Counted from the stretch's first letter, positions 25,357 through 34,615 are shown. The stretch: 64,000 nucleotides of DNA from Cereibacter_A sp052244495 (GCA_052244495.1 JBQPXH010000004.1); one strand, 5' to 3'. The notes: generated by a model not told the origin, from the sequence alone. Made by a program: numbers and translations.

Positions 25357-26103
25357 TCAGACCGGCAGGCCGCCGTCGCTGTCGTCGCCCGCCTCTTCCA
25401 GAAGCCGGGCAAAATCGTTCACGATGACATGCCGCTTGCCCTCGAGCGAGATGACGCCGTCGCGCTTCAGCGCGGAGACCTGGCGGCTCACCGTCTCGAG
25501 CGTCAGGCCGAGGTAGTCGGCCATCTCCTCCCGCGTCAGCGGCAGGTCGAAGGTCAACGGACCCTTGGCATCCCGCAGCTTCAGCGCGGCGTCGCGGCGC
25601 GCAATGATGGCCAGCAGGCTCGCGATCTTCTCGCGGGCTGTCTTCCGGCCGAGAAGCAGCATCCATTCCCGCGCCGCATCGAGTTCGTCCAGCGTCATCT
25701 CGAGCAGCCGCTGCCCCACGTGGGGCGTCTTCTGCATCATGTCCTCGAAGGGCTTGCGGCGGAAGCAGCACATCAGCAGGTCCGTGGTGGCCGTGACGTC
25801 ATAGGCCACGGTCTGGCGGCCCGGACGGCCGACGAAATCCGACGGCAGCAGCAGGCCGACCATCTGGCGGCGGCCATCTTCCATCGTCTGGGTCAGCGTC
25901 GCGATCCCGGTCACGACGGAGGCCACGAAATCCATCTTGTCCCCCGACCAGATCACCGTCTGGCCCGCCTGGTAGCTGCGGTAGTACTTGATCTGCTCGA
26001 GAGTCGCGAGTTCATCAGAGTCACAGCGCGCGCAGACGGCACGGTGACGAATCGGGCAATCGCCGCAGCGGTGCAGGAGGGTTGGGACTTCGTGCAGCGT
26101 CAT
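25357..26103 (-). CDS. fnrL: FnrL, oxygen-responsive Crp/Fnr transcription regulator
   Basis: 248 residues from the ATG at 26103. N-terminal cysteines C13, C16, C24 and C27 plus the CC pair in LLMCCFRRK can supply the four ligands of the oxygen-labile 4Fe-4S cluster. A cyclic-nucleotide-binding-like beta roll and a long dimer helix lead to the winged helix; the recognition helix ETVSRQVSAL has the E--SR pattern that reads TTGAT-N4-ATCAA. FnrL activates anaerobic, photosynthetic and microaerobic genes. A perfect FNR box lies 13-26 bases before the start codon, suggesting autoregulation. Confidence 0.97.
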   Translation of the reverse strand: MTLHEVPTLLHRCGDCPIRHRAVCARCDSDELATLEQIKYYRSYQAGQTVIWSGDKMDFVASVVTGIATLTQTMEDGRRQMVGLLLPSDFVGRPGRQTVAYDVTATTDLLMCCFRRKPFEDMMQKTPHVGQRLLEMTLDELDAAREWMLLLGRKTAREKIASLLAIIARRDAALKLRDAKGPLTFDLPLTREEMADYLGLTLETVSRQVSALKRDGVISLEGKRHVIVNDFARLLEEAGDDSDGGLPV

Positions 26104-26116
26104 GCCGTTTCCCCGC

Positions 26117-26130
26117 TTGATCTGTATCAA
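26117..26130. promoter_or_regulatory. FNR/FnrL box between fnrL and hemZ
   Basis: TTGAT-CTGT-ATCAA is a perfect consensus palindrome. Its centre (26123.5) is exactly 41.5 bases before the A of the hemZ ATG and 20 bases before the fnrL ATG, fitting activation of hemZ and overlap with the fnrL leader or promoter. Confidence 0.85.
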
Positions 26131-26139
26131 AGCAATAGA

Positions 26140-26164
26140 CGACTTTCGAGCCTAGCGAAAGTCG
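26140..26164 (+). promoter_or_regulatory. Inverted repeat abutting the hemZ start codon
   Basis: CGACTTTCG (26140-26148) and CGAAAGTCG (26156-26164) are perfect complements around a 7-base spacer, and the right arm ends at the base before the hemZ ATG. It could be an operator over the hemZ promoter or, if transcribed, a stem blocking initiation. Confidence 0.6.
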
Positions 26165-27517
26165 ATGGAGTCGGTTTCTCAACTTGCAAAACTCGGGCTC
26201 TTTGACGCGCGGGTTGCACGCTATACGAGCTATCCGACCGCCCCGAACTTCGGCGCAGGGGTGACGGAGCACCTTCATGCAGAATGGATCTCGTCCATTC
26301 CCGCCGGAAGTTCAATATCATTATACTTACATATCCCTTTTTGCCGCCGGTTGTGCTGGTTCTGCGCCTGCCGCACGCAGGGCACGAGTTCGGACGCACC
26401 CGTGCGCGCTTTTGTCGCGGTGCTGAAATCCGAAATTGCCCTGATGCAGGCACGCCTTGCACCGGGCGTGCGCCTTTCCCGAATGTACTGGGGTGGCGGA
26501 ACCCCTACCCTGCTCCCGCCCGACCTGATCCGGGAACTGCTGCTCGCCATTCGGGATGCGGTGCCATCGTCGCCTTCCACCGAGTTTTCGGTCGAGATTG
26601 ACCCGAACGAGATCGATGCGGCGCGTCTGGACGCGCTCTTCGAGGGCGGCATGACGCGCGTCTCCATCGGGGTGCAGGACTTCGACCCCGAGATCCAGAA
26701 GGCGATCGGCCGCGAACAGAGCTTCGAGCTGACCCGGCGACTCGTCGACGACCTTCGCCGGCGAGGGCTGCAGGGCCTTGATGCCGACATCCTCTATGGC
26801 CTTCCGCATCAGACGAGGCAGACGGTCGCCGACTCCGTGCAGAAGCTGCTGTCGCTTTCGCCGGACCGGCTGGCGGTCCTGGGGTATGCGCATGTACCCG
26901 CGCTCTCGCGCCGCCAACTGATGATCCCGACCGATTCGATTCCCCGCCCGGAAGAACGGCTGCACCTGTTCGAGACCGCGCGCGACCTTATCCTGTGGGA
27001 CGGCTACCAGCCCGTGGGCATCGACCACTTTGCCCGTGCGGGCGATCCGCTCGCGCATGCGCGCGCCTGCGGGCGCCTGCGCCGGTCGTTTCAGGGCTAT
27101 ACCGACGACCGCTCCGACGTGTTGATCGGCCTCGGCGCCTCGGCCATCTCGCGGTTTCCCCAAGGGTTCAGCCAGAACGCGCCCAGCACGACCGACCACA
27201 TCCGCGCGATCCGGTCAGGGCGCTTCTCGACCTCTCGCGGGCACGTCCTCAGCGACGAGGACCGCCTGCGGGGCCGCATGATCGAGCAGCTCCTCTGCGA
27301 CTTCCGCATCAGCCGCGCGCAGATCCTTGCGCGCTTCTGCATCCGGCCGGAACGGCTCGAGGCGCTCTTCCTCCAATGCGCGACCAGCTTTCCCGGTGTC
27401 GTGCAGATTACCGGCCACGGGCTCGAGATCACCGACGCCGGCCGCCCCCTTGCCCGCATGATCGCCCGCAGCTTCGACGCCTACGACCAGAGCGGGAAGA
27501 CGCAGGGCGCCCTCTGA
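26165..27517 (+). CDS. hemZ: Oxygen-independent coproporphyrinogen III oxidase (radical SAM)
   Basis: 450 residues. Radical SAM cluster motif C60-x3-C64-x2-C67 with C69 (HIPFCRRLCWFCAC), MYWGGGTPTLL and the HemN-type substrate region (QGLDADILYGLPHQT). It performs the anaerobic equivalent of HemF. The start is fixed: an in-frame TAG at 26153 lies four codons upstream and no other start codon intervenes. There is no Shine-Dalgarno before the ATG, so leaderless or SD-independent initiation is likely. R. sphaeroides uses the name hemZ for the copy next to fnrL; elsewhere this family is hemN. Confidence 0.95.
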   Translation: MESVSQLAKLGLFDARVARYTSYPTAPNFGAGVTEHLHAEWISSIPAGSSISLYLHIPFCRRLCWFCACRTQGTSSDAPVRAFVAVLKSEIALMQARLAPGVRLSRMYWGGGTPTLLPPDLIRELLLAIRDAVPSSPSTEFSVEIDPNEIDAARLDALFEGGMTRVSIGVQDFDPEIQKAIGREQSFELTRRLVDDLRRRGLQGLDADILYGLPHQTRQTVADSVQKLLSLSPDRLAVLGYAHVPALSRRQLMIPTDSIPRPEERLHLFETARDLILWDGYQPVGIDHFARAGDPLAHARACGRLRRSFQGYTDDRSDVLIGLGASAISRFPQGFSQNAPSTTDHIRAIRSGRFSTSRGHVLSDEDRLRGRMIEQLLCDFRISRAQILARFCIRPERLEALFLQCATSFPGVVQITGHGLEITDAGRPLARMIARSFDAYDQSGKTQGAL

Positions 27518-27592
27518 CCCACCTGCGCGGCGCAGGAATGGCGGGCGCCAAACGCGCCCGGCAGCGCAAATGAAGGACGGGACAGCGCCGGT

Positions 27593-28819
27593 TCAGGCCA
27601 CCGGGCCGTGACGTTCCACGAAATCCACCAGCCGGGGCAGGCAGACCGAGCGCAGGTCGTAGCGGCTGCGGATCGTTTCGCGCGCGGCCTTGCGCAGGGG
27701 GCGGAACCGCTCCGGCTCGGCCAGTGCGCGGATGATCGTGTCCGACCAGCCCTTCACGTCGAAGAAGTCCACGAGAAGCCCGTTGCGCCCGTCCTCGATC
27801 AGTTCCTCGACCGGCGCGGTGCGCGAGCCGATGACCAGCGCACCCGCCGACATGGCCTCGAGCATCGACCAGGAGAGGACGAAGGGATAGGTGAGGTAGG
27901 CATGGGCGCGGCTCACCTGCATCAGCGCCTTGAACCGGTCATAGGGCACGCGACCGACGAAATGCACACGCGAGAGATCAAGCCGGCCGTCCAGTTCGTC
28001 GAGGAATCTCTGCTTCCAGCTGCCCTCGGACGGCTCGGGGCCATAGCTGACGCCTTCGGCCCCCACCAGCACCACCTGGGCGGCCGGGCGCGTGGCCAGC
28101 ACCTCGGGCAGGGACCGCAGGAAGACGTGATAGCCGCGGTAGGGCTCGAGGTTGCGGTTGACGAAGGTCAGGACCTCGTCGCCCGGCCGCAGCACCCGCC
28201 CATCGGGCAGGGTGAAGGTCGCCGCCGGGTCGGGGGCCACCGCCTCGGTGTCCACGCCGTCATGGATCACCTCGATCTGGCGGCGCAGCACGGGGGGATA
28301 GGTCGAGGCCTGCCATTCCGTCGGCGACAGCCCGGCATCGGCATGCAGAAGCGCCTGGGCCAGATGGGCGGCCCGGCTCTGCGCGATCATCACCGCGTCG
28401 AAGCCGCGCCGGTCGAACTCCCGGTCAAAGCCCACGTCCTGACCGATGCCGCGATAGTAGAACTCGGCATAGATCAGCAGCTTCGCCTCGGGCCAGACTT
28501 CCTTGAGAAAGAGCGTCTCGCCCCAGCCGGAATGGCCGAAGATCACGTCCGGCCGGTGGCCGCGCTGGTCGCGCAACTGCAGCGCCGCCCGGGCCACGGT
28601 CACGCCCCGGTCGCTCGTCTGCGTGAAGTTCCGCGCGAGCCGCGTCGCCTGCGGATCGGGTGCCGGCGCCTCGTGCCGGTAGCGCACGACCGGGATCGGC
28701 GACTCCCGCCGATTGCCGCCGTCGGTGAGCGCCAGGCATTCGTGGCCTCGACGCTGAAGCTCGGGCGCGAGATACAGGAACTGGCCGGGAAAGTTCTGGT
28801 GGACGAACAGGATCTTCAT
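27593..28819 (-). CDS. GT4-like glycosyltransferase
   Basis: 408 residues from the ATG at 28819. N-terminal Rossmann half opens MKILFVHQNFPGQF; the C-terminal donor half has VHFVGRVPYDRF and SWSMLEAMSAG...SRTAPVEELI, the E-x7-E-like nucleotide-sugar site of GT4 enzymes. It would transfer a sugar from an activated donor to an envelope polysaccharide or lipid; donor and acceptor are unknown. It starts 8 bases after the yejF stop in the same direction, so it appears to be the fifth gene of the yej operon, an unexpected partner for a peptide importer. Confidence 0.85.
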   Translation of the reverse strand: MKILFVHQNFPGQFLYLAPELQRRGHECLALTDGGNRRESPIPVVRYRHEAPAPDPQATRLARNFTQTSDRGVTVARAALQLRDQRGHRPDVIFGHSGWGETLFLKEVWPEAKLLIYAEFYYRGIGQDVGFDREFDRRGFDAVMIAQSRAAHLAQALLHADAGLSPTEWQASTYPPVLRRQIEVIHDGVDTEAVAPDPAATFTLPDGRVLRPGDEVLTFVNRNLEPYRGYHVFLRSLPEVLATRPAAQVVLVGAEGVSYGPEPSEGSWKQRFLDELDGRLDLSRVHFVGRVPYDRFKALMQVSRAHAYLTYPFVLSWSMLEAMSAGALVIGSRTAPVEELIEDGRNGLLVDFFDVKGWSDTIIRALAEPERFRPLRKAARETIRSRYDLRSVCLPRLVDFVERHGPVA

Positions 28820-28827
28820 GTCACTCG

Positions 28828-30468
28828 TCAGACGGCTTGTGGCACCGACCCTCCGAAGGCTGCGGCGAGCAGGGTGCGGGTGTAGTCGGTCGTCGGTCGC
28901 TCGAAGAGCGACACGCCATCGCCGGCTTCGATCACATCGCCCTCCTTCATCACGATCACCTTGTGGGCGAGAGCGCGCACCACCCGGAGGTCGTGGCTGA
29001 TGAAGAGATAGGCGAGACCCCACTTGCGCTGCAGGTCACGCAGCAGGTCGACGATCTGGACCTGCACCGTCATGTCGAGCGCGCTGGTGGGCTCGTCCAG
29101 CACCACGAACTTCGGGCGCAGGATCATGGCGCGGGCGATGGCGATGCGCTGACGCTGCCCGCCCGAGAACTCGTGCGGATAGCGCCCCATGGCCGCCGGG
29201 TCGAGGCCGACCTCGGTCATGATCTCGGCCACCATCTCGCGGCGGTTGCGGCCCTTCTCGACCCCGTGGACGCCGAGCCCTTCGGCGATGATCTGCTCGA
29301 CCGTCATCCGGGGCGATAGGCTGCCGTAGGGGTCCTGGAACACGATCTGCATGTCGCGGCGCAGGTCGCGCAGCGCGCGGGCCCGGCGGGTGTGGATCTC
29401 CTGCCCGAGGAAGAGGACCGGTCCTTCCGACTCGATCAGCCGCAGGATGCCGAGCGCGAGCGTCGTCTTGCCCGAGCCGCTTTCGCCCACCACGCCCAGC
29501 GTCTCGCCCTTGCGGATCGAGAGGCTCGCACCGTTTACCGCCTTCACATGGCCCACGGTGCGCCGCAACAGGCCGCGCTGGATCGGAAACCAGATCTTCA
29601 GCCCCTCCGTCCTCAGGATCTCGGCCGCACCCTCCGGCACCGGATCGGGTCGGCCCGTCGGCTCGGCCGCGAGCAGCTTCTGCGTATAGGGATGCTGCGG
29701 CGCGCGGAAGATCTGCTCGGCCGGGCCCTGCTCGACGATCTCGCCGCCCTGCATGACGCAGACCCGGTCGGCAATCCGGCGTACCACGCCGAGATCATGG
29801 GTGATGAAGAGAAGGCTGAGGCTCTCGTCGCGCTTGAGATCCGCCAGAAGGTCCAGGATCTGCGCCTGTATCGTCACGTCGAGCGCCGTCGTCGGCTCGT
29901 CGGCGATCAGCAGATCGGGGCCGTTGGCCAGCGCCATGGCGATCATCACCCGCTGCCGCTGCCCGCCCGAGAGCTGGTGCGGATAGGCGCCGAGACGGCT
30001 CTCCGGGTCGCGGATGCCGACCTTGGTCAGAAGCTCGACGATCCGCGCGCGTGCCTTCTCGCCGGTGATGCCCTGGTGAAGGGCGAGGCTCTCGCCGATC
30101 TGGCGCTCGATCGTATGCAGCGGATTGAGCGATGTCATCGGCTCCTGGAAGATGAAGCTGATGTCGTTGCCGCGCACCTGCCGGAGTTGAGCGGCCGGTG
30201 CGCCCACCATCTCGCGCCCCTCATAGAGAACCGAGCCCGCCACCTCGGCACTGTCCGGCAGCAGCGAGACGGTCGAGAGCGCCGTGACCGACTTGCCTGA
30301 TCCGCTCTCGCCCACCAGCGCCACGGTCTCGCCACGCCCGACCGAGAAGGACACGCCCTTCACCGCCTCGACCACGCGCCCGTCCTGCCGGAAGCGCACC
30401 ACCAGATCCCTGACCTCGAGCACGGGCGAGGCCGGACCCTCGGGCCGTTCGGTCGTCGGCGCCTTCAT
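28828..30468 (-). CDS. yejF: Peptide ABC transporter, fused double ATPase YejF
   Basis: 546 residues with two complete ABC ATPase domains: Walker A GESGSGKS and later GESGSGKT, signature LSGGQRQRV and FSGGQRQRI, Walker B LLIADEPTTALD and FVVLDEPTSALD. The fusion in one chain is typical of YejF. It powers YejABEF, an importer of oligopeptides, in enteric bacteria also of microcin C. The start overlaps the yejE stop. Confidence 0.95.
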   Translation of the reverse strand: MKAPTTERPEGPASPVLEVRDLVVRFRQDGRVVEAVKGVSFSVGRGETVALVGESGSGKSVTALSTVSLLPDSAEVAGSVLYEGREMVGAPAAQLRQVRGNDISFIFQEPMTSLNPLHTIERQIGESLALHQGITGEKARARIVELLTKVGIRDPESRLGAYPHQLSGGQRQRVMIAMALANGPDLLIADEPTTALDVTIQAQILDLLADLKRDESLSLLFITHDLGVVRRIADRVCVMQGGEIVEQGPAEQIFRAPQHPYTQKLLAAEPTGRPDPVPEGAAEILRTEGLKIWFPIQRGLLRRTVGHVKAVNGASLSIRKGETLGVVGESGSGKTTLALGILRLIESEGPVLFLGQEIHTRRARALRDLRRDMQIVFQDPYGSLSPRMTVEQIIAEGLGVHGVEKGRNRREMVAEIMTEVGLDPAAMGRYPHEFSGGQRQRIAIARAMILRPKFVVLDEPTSALDMTVQVQIVDLLRDLQRKWGLAYLFISHDLRVVRALAHKVIVMKEGDVIEAGDGVSLFERPTTDYTRTLLAAAFGGSVPQAV

Positions 30469-31571
30469 TGAAAGGTCTTCCTGGGGTCGAAGGCGTCGCG
30501 CACGCCCTCGAAGATGAACACCATGAGTGAGAGCATGATCGCGAAGGCGAAAAAGGCGGTGAAGCCGAGCCAGGGCGCCTGCAGGTTCTGCTTGGCCTGG
30601 AGCGTCAGCTCTCCCAGCGAGGGGGCCGAGGACGGCAGGCCGAAGCCCAAGAAATCGAGCGCGGCGAGGCTGCCGATGGTGCCGGTGATGATGAAGGGCA
30701 GCATGGTCAGCGTGGCCACCATCGCGTTGGGCAGGACGTGGCGGAACATGATCACGAGGTCCGAGACACCGAGCGCGCGGGCAGCCCGGACGTATTCGAA
30801 GTTCCGCGCGCGCAGGAACTCGGCCCTGACGACGCCGATCAGGCTCGTCCAGCCGAAGAGCACCATGAGGCCCACGAGCAGCCAGAAATCCATCTGCCAG
30901 ATCGCCGCCACGATGATGATGATGTAGAGCGAGGGGGTGGAGCCCCAGAGTTCGATCAGGCGCTGGAAGATCAGGTCGGTGAGGCCGCCGAAATAGCCCT
31001 GCACCGCGCCCGCGGCGATGCCGATGACCGAGGTGAGGAAGGTCACGATCAGCGCGAAGGCCACCGACAGGCGGAAGCCGTAGATCACGCGGGCCAGCAC
31101 GTCGCGCGCGGTGTCGTCGGTGCCGAGCCAGTGGTCGGCATCTGGCGGAGAGGGCGCGGCACGGCCGATGTCGTTGATCGTGTCGTAGCTGTAGGGGATG
31201 GGCGGCCAGAGGATCCAGCCCGCCTCGACCGGCTCGCCCTCGACACTGCCGGTCTCGACCTCGGCGATGATCGCCTCCGGATCGTCGAAACAGGCCTCGA
31301 GCCCGCCCGACCGGATCAGGCAGCGCACCTCGGGATCGCGGTAGGCGGCCTCGGTCTGGAAGTCGCCGCCGAAGACCGTCTCGGGATAGAAATGCGTGAT
31401 CGGCGTGTAGAGGCTGCCCCTGTAGTTGACGAGCAGCGGCTTGTCGTTGGCGAGCAGTTCGGCAAAGAGCGACAGGCCGAAGAGCACGGCAAAGACGAAG
31501 AGCGAGACATAGGCGCGGCGGTTCGCCTTGAAGTTCCGCCAGCGACGCTGGTTGAGCGGGGAGAGCGCCAT
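30465..31571 (-). CDS. yejE: Peptide ABC transporter permease YejE
   Basis: 368 residues from the ATG at 31571, directly after the yejB stop; an upstream in-frame ATG would overlap yejB by 44 bases. N-terminal helix (YVSLFVFAVLFGLSLFAELLAN), a periplasmic insert of about 120 residues, and a binding-protein-dependent permease core with the EAA-like loop RAARALGVSDLVIMFRHVLPNA that contacts the ATPase. Pairs with YejB to form the channel. Confidence 0.95.
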   Translation of the reverse strand: MALSPLNQRRWRNFKANRRAYVSLFVFAVLFGLSLFAELLANDKPLLVNYRGSLYTPITHFYPETVFGGDFQTEAAYRDPEVRCLIRSGGLEACFDDPEAIIAEVETGSVEGEPVEAGWILWPPIPYSYDTINDIGRAAPSPPDADHWLGTDDTARDVLARVIYGFRLSVAFALIVTFLTSVIGIAAGAVQGYFGGLTDLIFQRLIELWGSTPSLYIIIIVAAIWQMDFWLLVGLMVLFGWTSLIGVVRAEFLRARNFEYVRAARALGVSDLVIMFRHVLPNAMVATLTMLPFIITGTIGSLAALDFLGFGLPSSAPSLGELTLQAKQNLQAPWLGFTAFFAFAIMLSLMVFIFEGVRDAFDPRKTFQ

Positions 31572-31572
31572 C

Positions 31573-32661
31573 TCAGCCCCTTGTCCCGAAGTCGATGCGC
31601 GGGTCGATCCAGACATACATCAGGTCGGAGAGGATCCCCATGACGAGGCCGAGGAGGCCGAAGACGAAGAGCGTGCCGAAGATCACCGGATAGTCGCGCG
31701 CCACCGCCGCCTCGAAGCCGAGCCGGCCGAGCCCGTCGAGCGAGAAGATGGTCTCGATGATCAGGCTGCCGCCGAAGAAGACCGAGACGAAGACCGACGG
31801 GAAGCTTGCGATCACGATCAGCATGGCATTGCGGAAGACATGGCCGTAGAGCACGCGCCGCTCGGCCAGCCCCTTCGCGCGCGCCGTCATCACGTATTGC
31901 TTGCGGATCTCGTCGAGGAACGAGTTCTTCGTCAGCAGCGTCAGCGTCGCGAAGGCCGAGATGGTCGAGGCGAGGACCGGCAGGGTGATGTGCCAGAAGT
32001 AGTCCACGACCTTGCCCCCGAGCGACAGGCTCTCCCAGTTGTCGGAAGTGAGTCCCCGAAGCGGGAACCACTGCCAGTAGGAGCCGCCCGCGAAGAGCAC
32101 GAGAAGCAGGATCGCGAAGAGGAAGCCCGGGATCGCATAGGCCACGATGATGGCGCCGCTGGTCCAGGTGTCGAAGGACGAGCCGTCCTTCACCGCCTTG
32201 CGAATGCCCAAGGGGATCGAGACAAGATAGGCGATCAGCGTGGACCAGAGGCCGAGCGTGATCGAGACCGGCATCTTCTCCAGCACCAGATCCACGACCG
32301 AGATCGAGCGGAAGTAGCTCTCGCCGAAGTCGAAGCGAAGATAGTTCCACATCATGTCGAGGAAGCGTTCCAGCGGCGGCTTGTCGAAGCCGAACTGCCG
32401 CTCGAGCTGCGCGATGAACTCGGGGGGCAACCCGCGCGAGCCGACGTAGCGCTCGTCCGCCTGCGTGGTGGGGGCGGTCGAGGTGCCGGCGTCGCCGCCG
32501 CCCGCTACGGTCTGGAACACGTCGCCCTGCCCTTCGAGCCGGGCGAGCACCTGCTCGATCGGGCCGCCGGGCACGAACTGGGTCAGGACGAAGTTGATGA
32601 CCATGATGCCGAACAGCGTCGGCACGATCAGCAGGATTCGCCGGAGGATGTAGGCTCCCAT
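31573..32661 (-). CDS. yejB: Peptide ABC transporter permease YejB
   Basis: 362 residues, starting MGAYILRRILLIVPTLFGIM, the usual opening of DppB/OppB/YejB permeases. Includes the family-typical FVPGGPIEQVLARLEG, a periplasmic segment rich in Gly/Thr, six or so helices, and the EAA-like loop YVMTARAKGLAERRVLYGHV. It lies 16 bases after yejA and two bases before yejE. Confidence 0.95.
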   Translation of the reverse strand: MGAYILRRILLIVPTLFGIMVINFVLTQFVPGGPIEQVLARLEGQGDVFQTVAGGGDAGTSTAPTTQADERYVGSRGLPPEFIAQLERQFGFDKPPLERFLDMMWNYLRFDFGESYFRSISVVDLVLEKMPVSITLGLWSTLIAYLVSIPLGIRKAVKDGSSFDTWTSGAIIVAYAIPGFLFAILLLVLFAGGSYWQWFPLRGLTSDNWESLSLGGKVVDYFWHITLPVLASTISAFATLTLLTKNSFLDEIRKQYVMTARAKGLAERRVLYGHVFRNAMLIVIASFPSVFVSVFFGGSLIIETIFSLDGLGRLGFEAAVARDYPVIFGTLFVFGLLGLVMGILSDLMYVWIDPRIDFGTRG

Positions 32662-32677
32662 GGGGGGAATGCGGCCC

Positions 32678-34615
32678 TTACTGTCTCAACGCGCCAGTAT
32701 CGCGAAGCGCCTGCGCCTTCTCGGCGTTGAACCACCAGAAGTCCAGTTCTCCCAGCGCATAGGGTGGCAGCGTCTCGGGATGCTCGAACATGTCGTAATA
32801 GGCGACGGTGTAGTTCGCGTTGAACCACTGCGGCACCCAGAACCGCTGGAGCCGAAGCACCCGGTCCAGCGCCTTGGTGGCCACTTCCAGCTCCTCCGAC
32901 GAGTTGGCCGCCAGCACCTTCTCGATCATCCGGTCCACCGCCGGGTCCTTCAGGCCCATCATGTTGAAGCTCGAGACATCGGCCGTCTCCGATCCGTAAT
33001 ACTGCTTCAGCTCGGACCCCGAGATGTAGTTGGTGCGCGCGTTGCCGGTGGTGATGTCGAAGTCGTAGCTCGGCGGACGGGTGCGGCTCTCCATCTGCGC
33101 ATTGTCCACCCGCGTCATCATGGCGTCGATGCCAAGCGCCCGCAGGTTCTCGACAAAGGGGCTGATGACGCGGTCGAAGGTCTGGCTGTCGTTCAGGAAC
33201 TCGACGCGCAGCACCTCTCCCGCCGCGTTGCGCCGCAGCCCGTCGGATCCGACCGGCCAGCCTGCCTCGTCGAGCAGCTTGCTCGCGGCGCGCAGGTTCC
33301 TCCGGTCAAGCTGCCGCTCGCCCGAGGTGGGCGGGCTGACCGGCGGGTCGGTGAGGATCGATTGCGGCAGCAGCCCCTCGTCCACCAGCGGCTTCAGAAG
33401 GGCGACCTCGGCCTCGGACGGCGCGCCCTCGGCCTCGAGATAGCTGTTCTCCCAGAAGGACTGGACGCGACTGTAGAGACCGTAGAACAGCGTCTTGTTC
33501 GACCATTCGAAGTTGAACATGAGGTTCAGCGCCTCGCGCACCCTCGGGTCCTGGAACTTCTCGCGCCGCAGGTTGAGCATCCAGCCCTGCCCGCTGGCCT
33601 TGGTGCCCTGCGGCAGCTCGACCTTCTTCACCGCCCCGCTGGTGATGGCGGGGAAGTCGTAGCCAGTCGCCCAGAGGATCGAGGAGGCCTCGTTGCGGAA
33701 GGTATAGCTGCCTCCCTTGAAGCCCTCGAAGGCCGCGTTGTAGTCCGCGTAGTATTCGATGCGGATCGTGTCGAAGTTGCCCGTCCCGCGGGCGATCGGC
33801 AGATCCTTGCCCCAGTAGTCGGGGTTGCGTCGGTAGACGACCGTCCGGCCGACCTGCATGCGGCTCTCGTCCAGCATGTAGGCGCCCGAGCCGAGGAAGG
33901 GCTTCAGGCTGCCCTCCTCGAGGTCGAGGCCCTCGCGCTCGTACTGCGCCTTGGACAGGACCGGCAGGCCGCCCACGTCCTGCGGCAGGTCGCGCGTCGG
34001 GATGCCCGGCTTGAAGGTGAACTTGACGCGGTGTTCATCGAGCGCCTCGGCGCTTTCGACCTGCTGGGCGAAGACGGTGCGGAAGTCCGTCAGCCCCTTG
34101 GTCACGAAGGTCTCGTAGGAGAAGACCACGTCCTCGGCCGTCACCGGCGTTCCGTCCGAAAACCGCGCCTCGGGACGGAGGTTGAAGATCACCCAGCTCC
34201 GGTCTTCGGGATATTCCAGCGTCTCGCAGAGAAGGCAGTAGGCCGCACCGATCTCGTCCGCCGTCCCGGTGAGGATCGACTCGTACATGACCGAGGACAA
34301 GGCGGCGGCCCGGCCCTTCACCGAATAGGGGTTCATCGAGTCGAACCCGCCGAAGGCCCATTCCGAGATCTCGCCCCCCTTTGGCGCGTCCGGGTTCACG
34401 TAGTCGAGATGGGCAAAATCCGCCGGATACTTCAGGTCGCCGAAGGTCGAGATCCCGTGCGAGGTGATGATCTTCTGCTCGTCCTGCGCCCGTGCCGGAA
34501 GGGCGGCCGCGACGGCGGCGAGGATGCCCAATCCACCGAGAAGCCATGACCGCACGTCGGGAAGTCCAGAGGCTGCGACCCTGCCCTGCGCCGTGCGCGC
34601 CGTGACTCCACCCAT
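32678..34615 (-). CDS. yejA: Peptide ABC transporter substrate-binding protein YejA
   Basis: 645 residues, SBP family 5. Signal peptide with hydrophobic WLLGGLGILAAVAAALP and cleavage after ARA; AGGGAGA precedes the start. Mature protein begins with HGISTFGDLKYPADF and has DYVNPDAPKGGEIS, a YejA hallmark, then the alternating two-lobe pattern. Captures peptides in the periplasm for YejBEF. First gene of the operon; the 174-base gap upstream contains the cycY terminator and therefore probably its own promoter. Confidence 0.95.
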   Translation of the reverse strand: MGGVTARTAQGRVAASGLPDVRSWLLGGLGILAAVAAALPARAQDEQKIITSHGISTFGDLKYPADFAHLDYVNPDAPKGGEISEWAFGGFDSMNPYSVKGRAAALSSVMYESILTGTADEIGAAYCLLCETLEYPEDRSWVIFNLRPEARFSDGTPVTAEDVVFSYETFVTKGLTDFRTVFAQQVESAEALDEHRVKFTFKPGIPTRDLPQDVGGLPVLSKAQYEREGLDLEEGSLKPFLGSGAYMLDESRMQVGRTVVYRRNPDYWGKDLPIARGTGNFDTIRIEYYADYNAAFEGFKGGSYTFRNEASSILWATGYDFPAITSGAVKKVELPQGTKASGQGWMLNLRREKFQDPRVREALNLMFNFEWSNKTLFYGLYSRVQSFWENSYLEAEGAPSEAEVALLKPLVDEGLLPQSILTDPPVSPPTSGERQLDRRNLRAASKLLDEAGWPVGSDGLRRNAAGEVLRVEFLNDSQTFDRVISPFVENLRALGIDAMMTRVDNAQMESRTRPPSYDFDITTGNARTNYISGSELKQYYGSETADVSSFNMMGLKDPAVDRMIEKVLAANSSEELEVATKALDRVLRLQRFWVPQWFNANYTVAYYDMFEHPETLPPYALGELDFWWFNAEKAQALRDTGALRQ

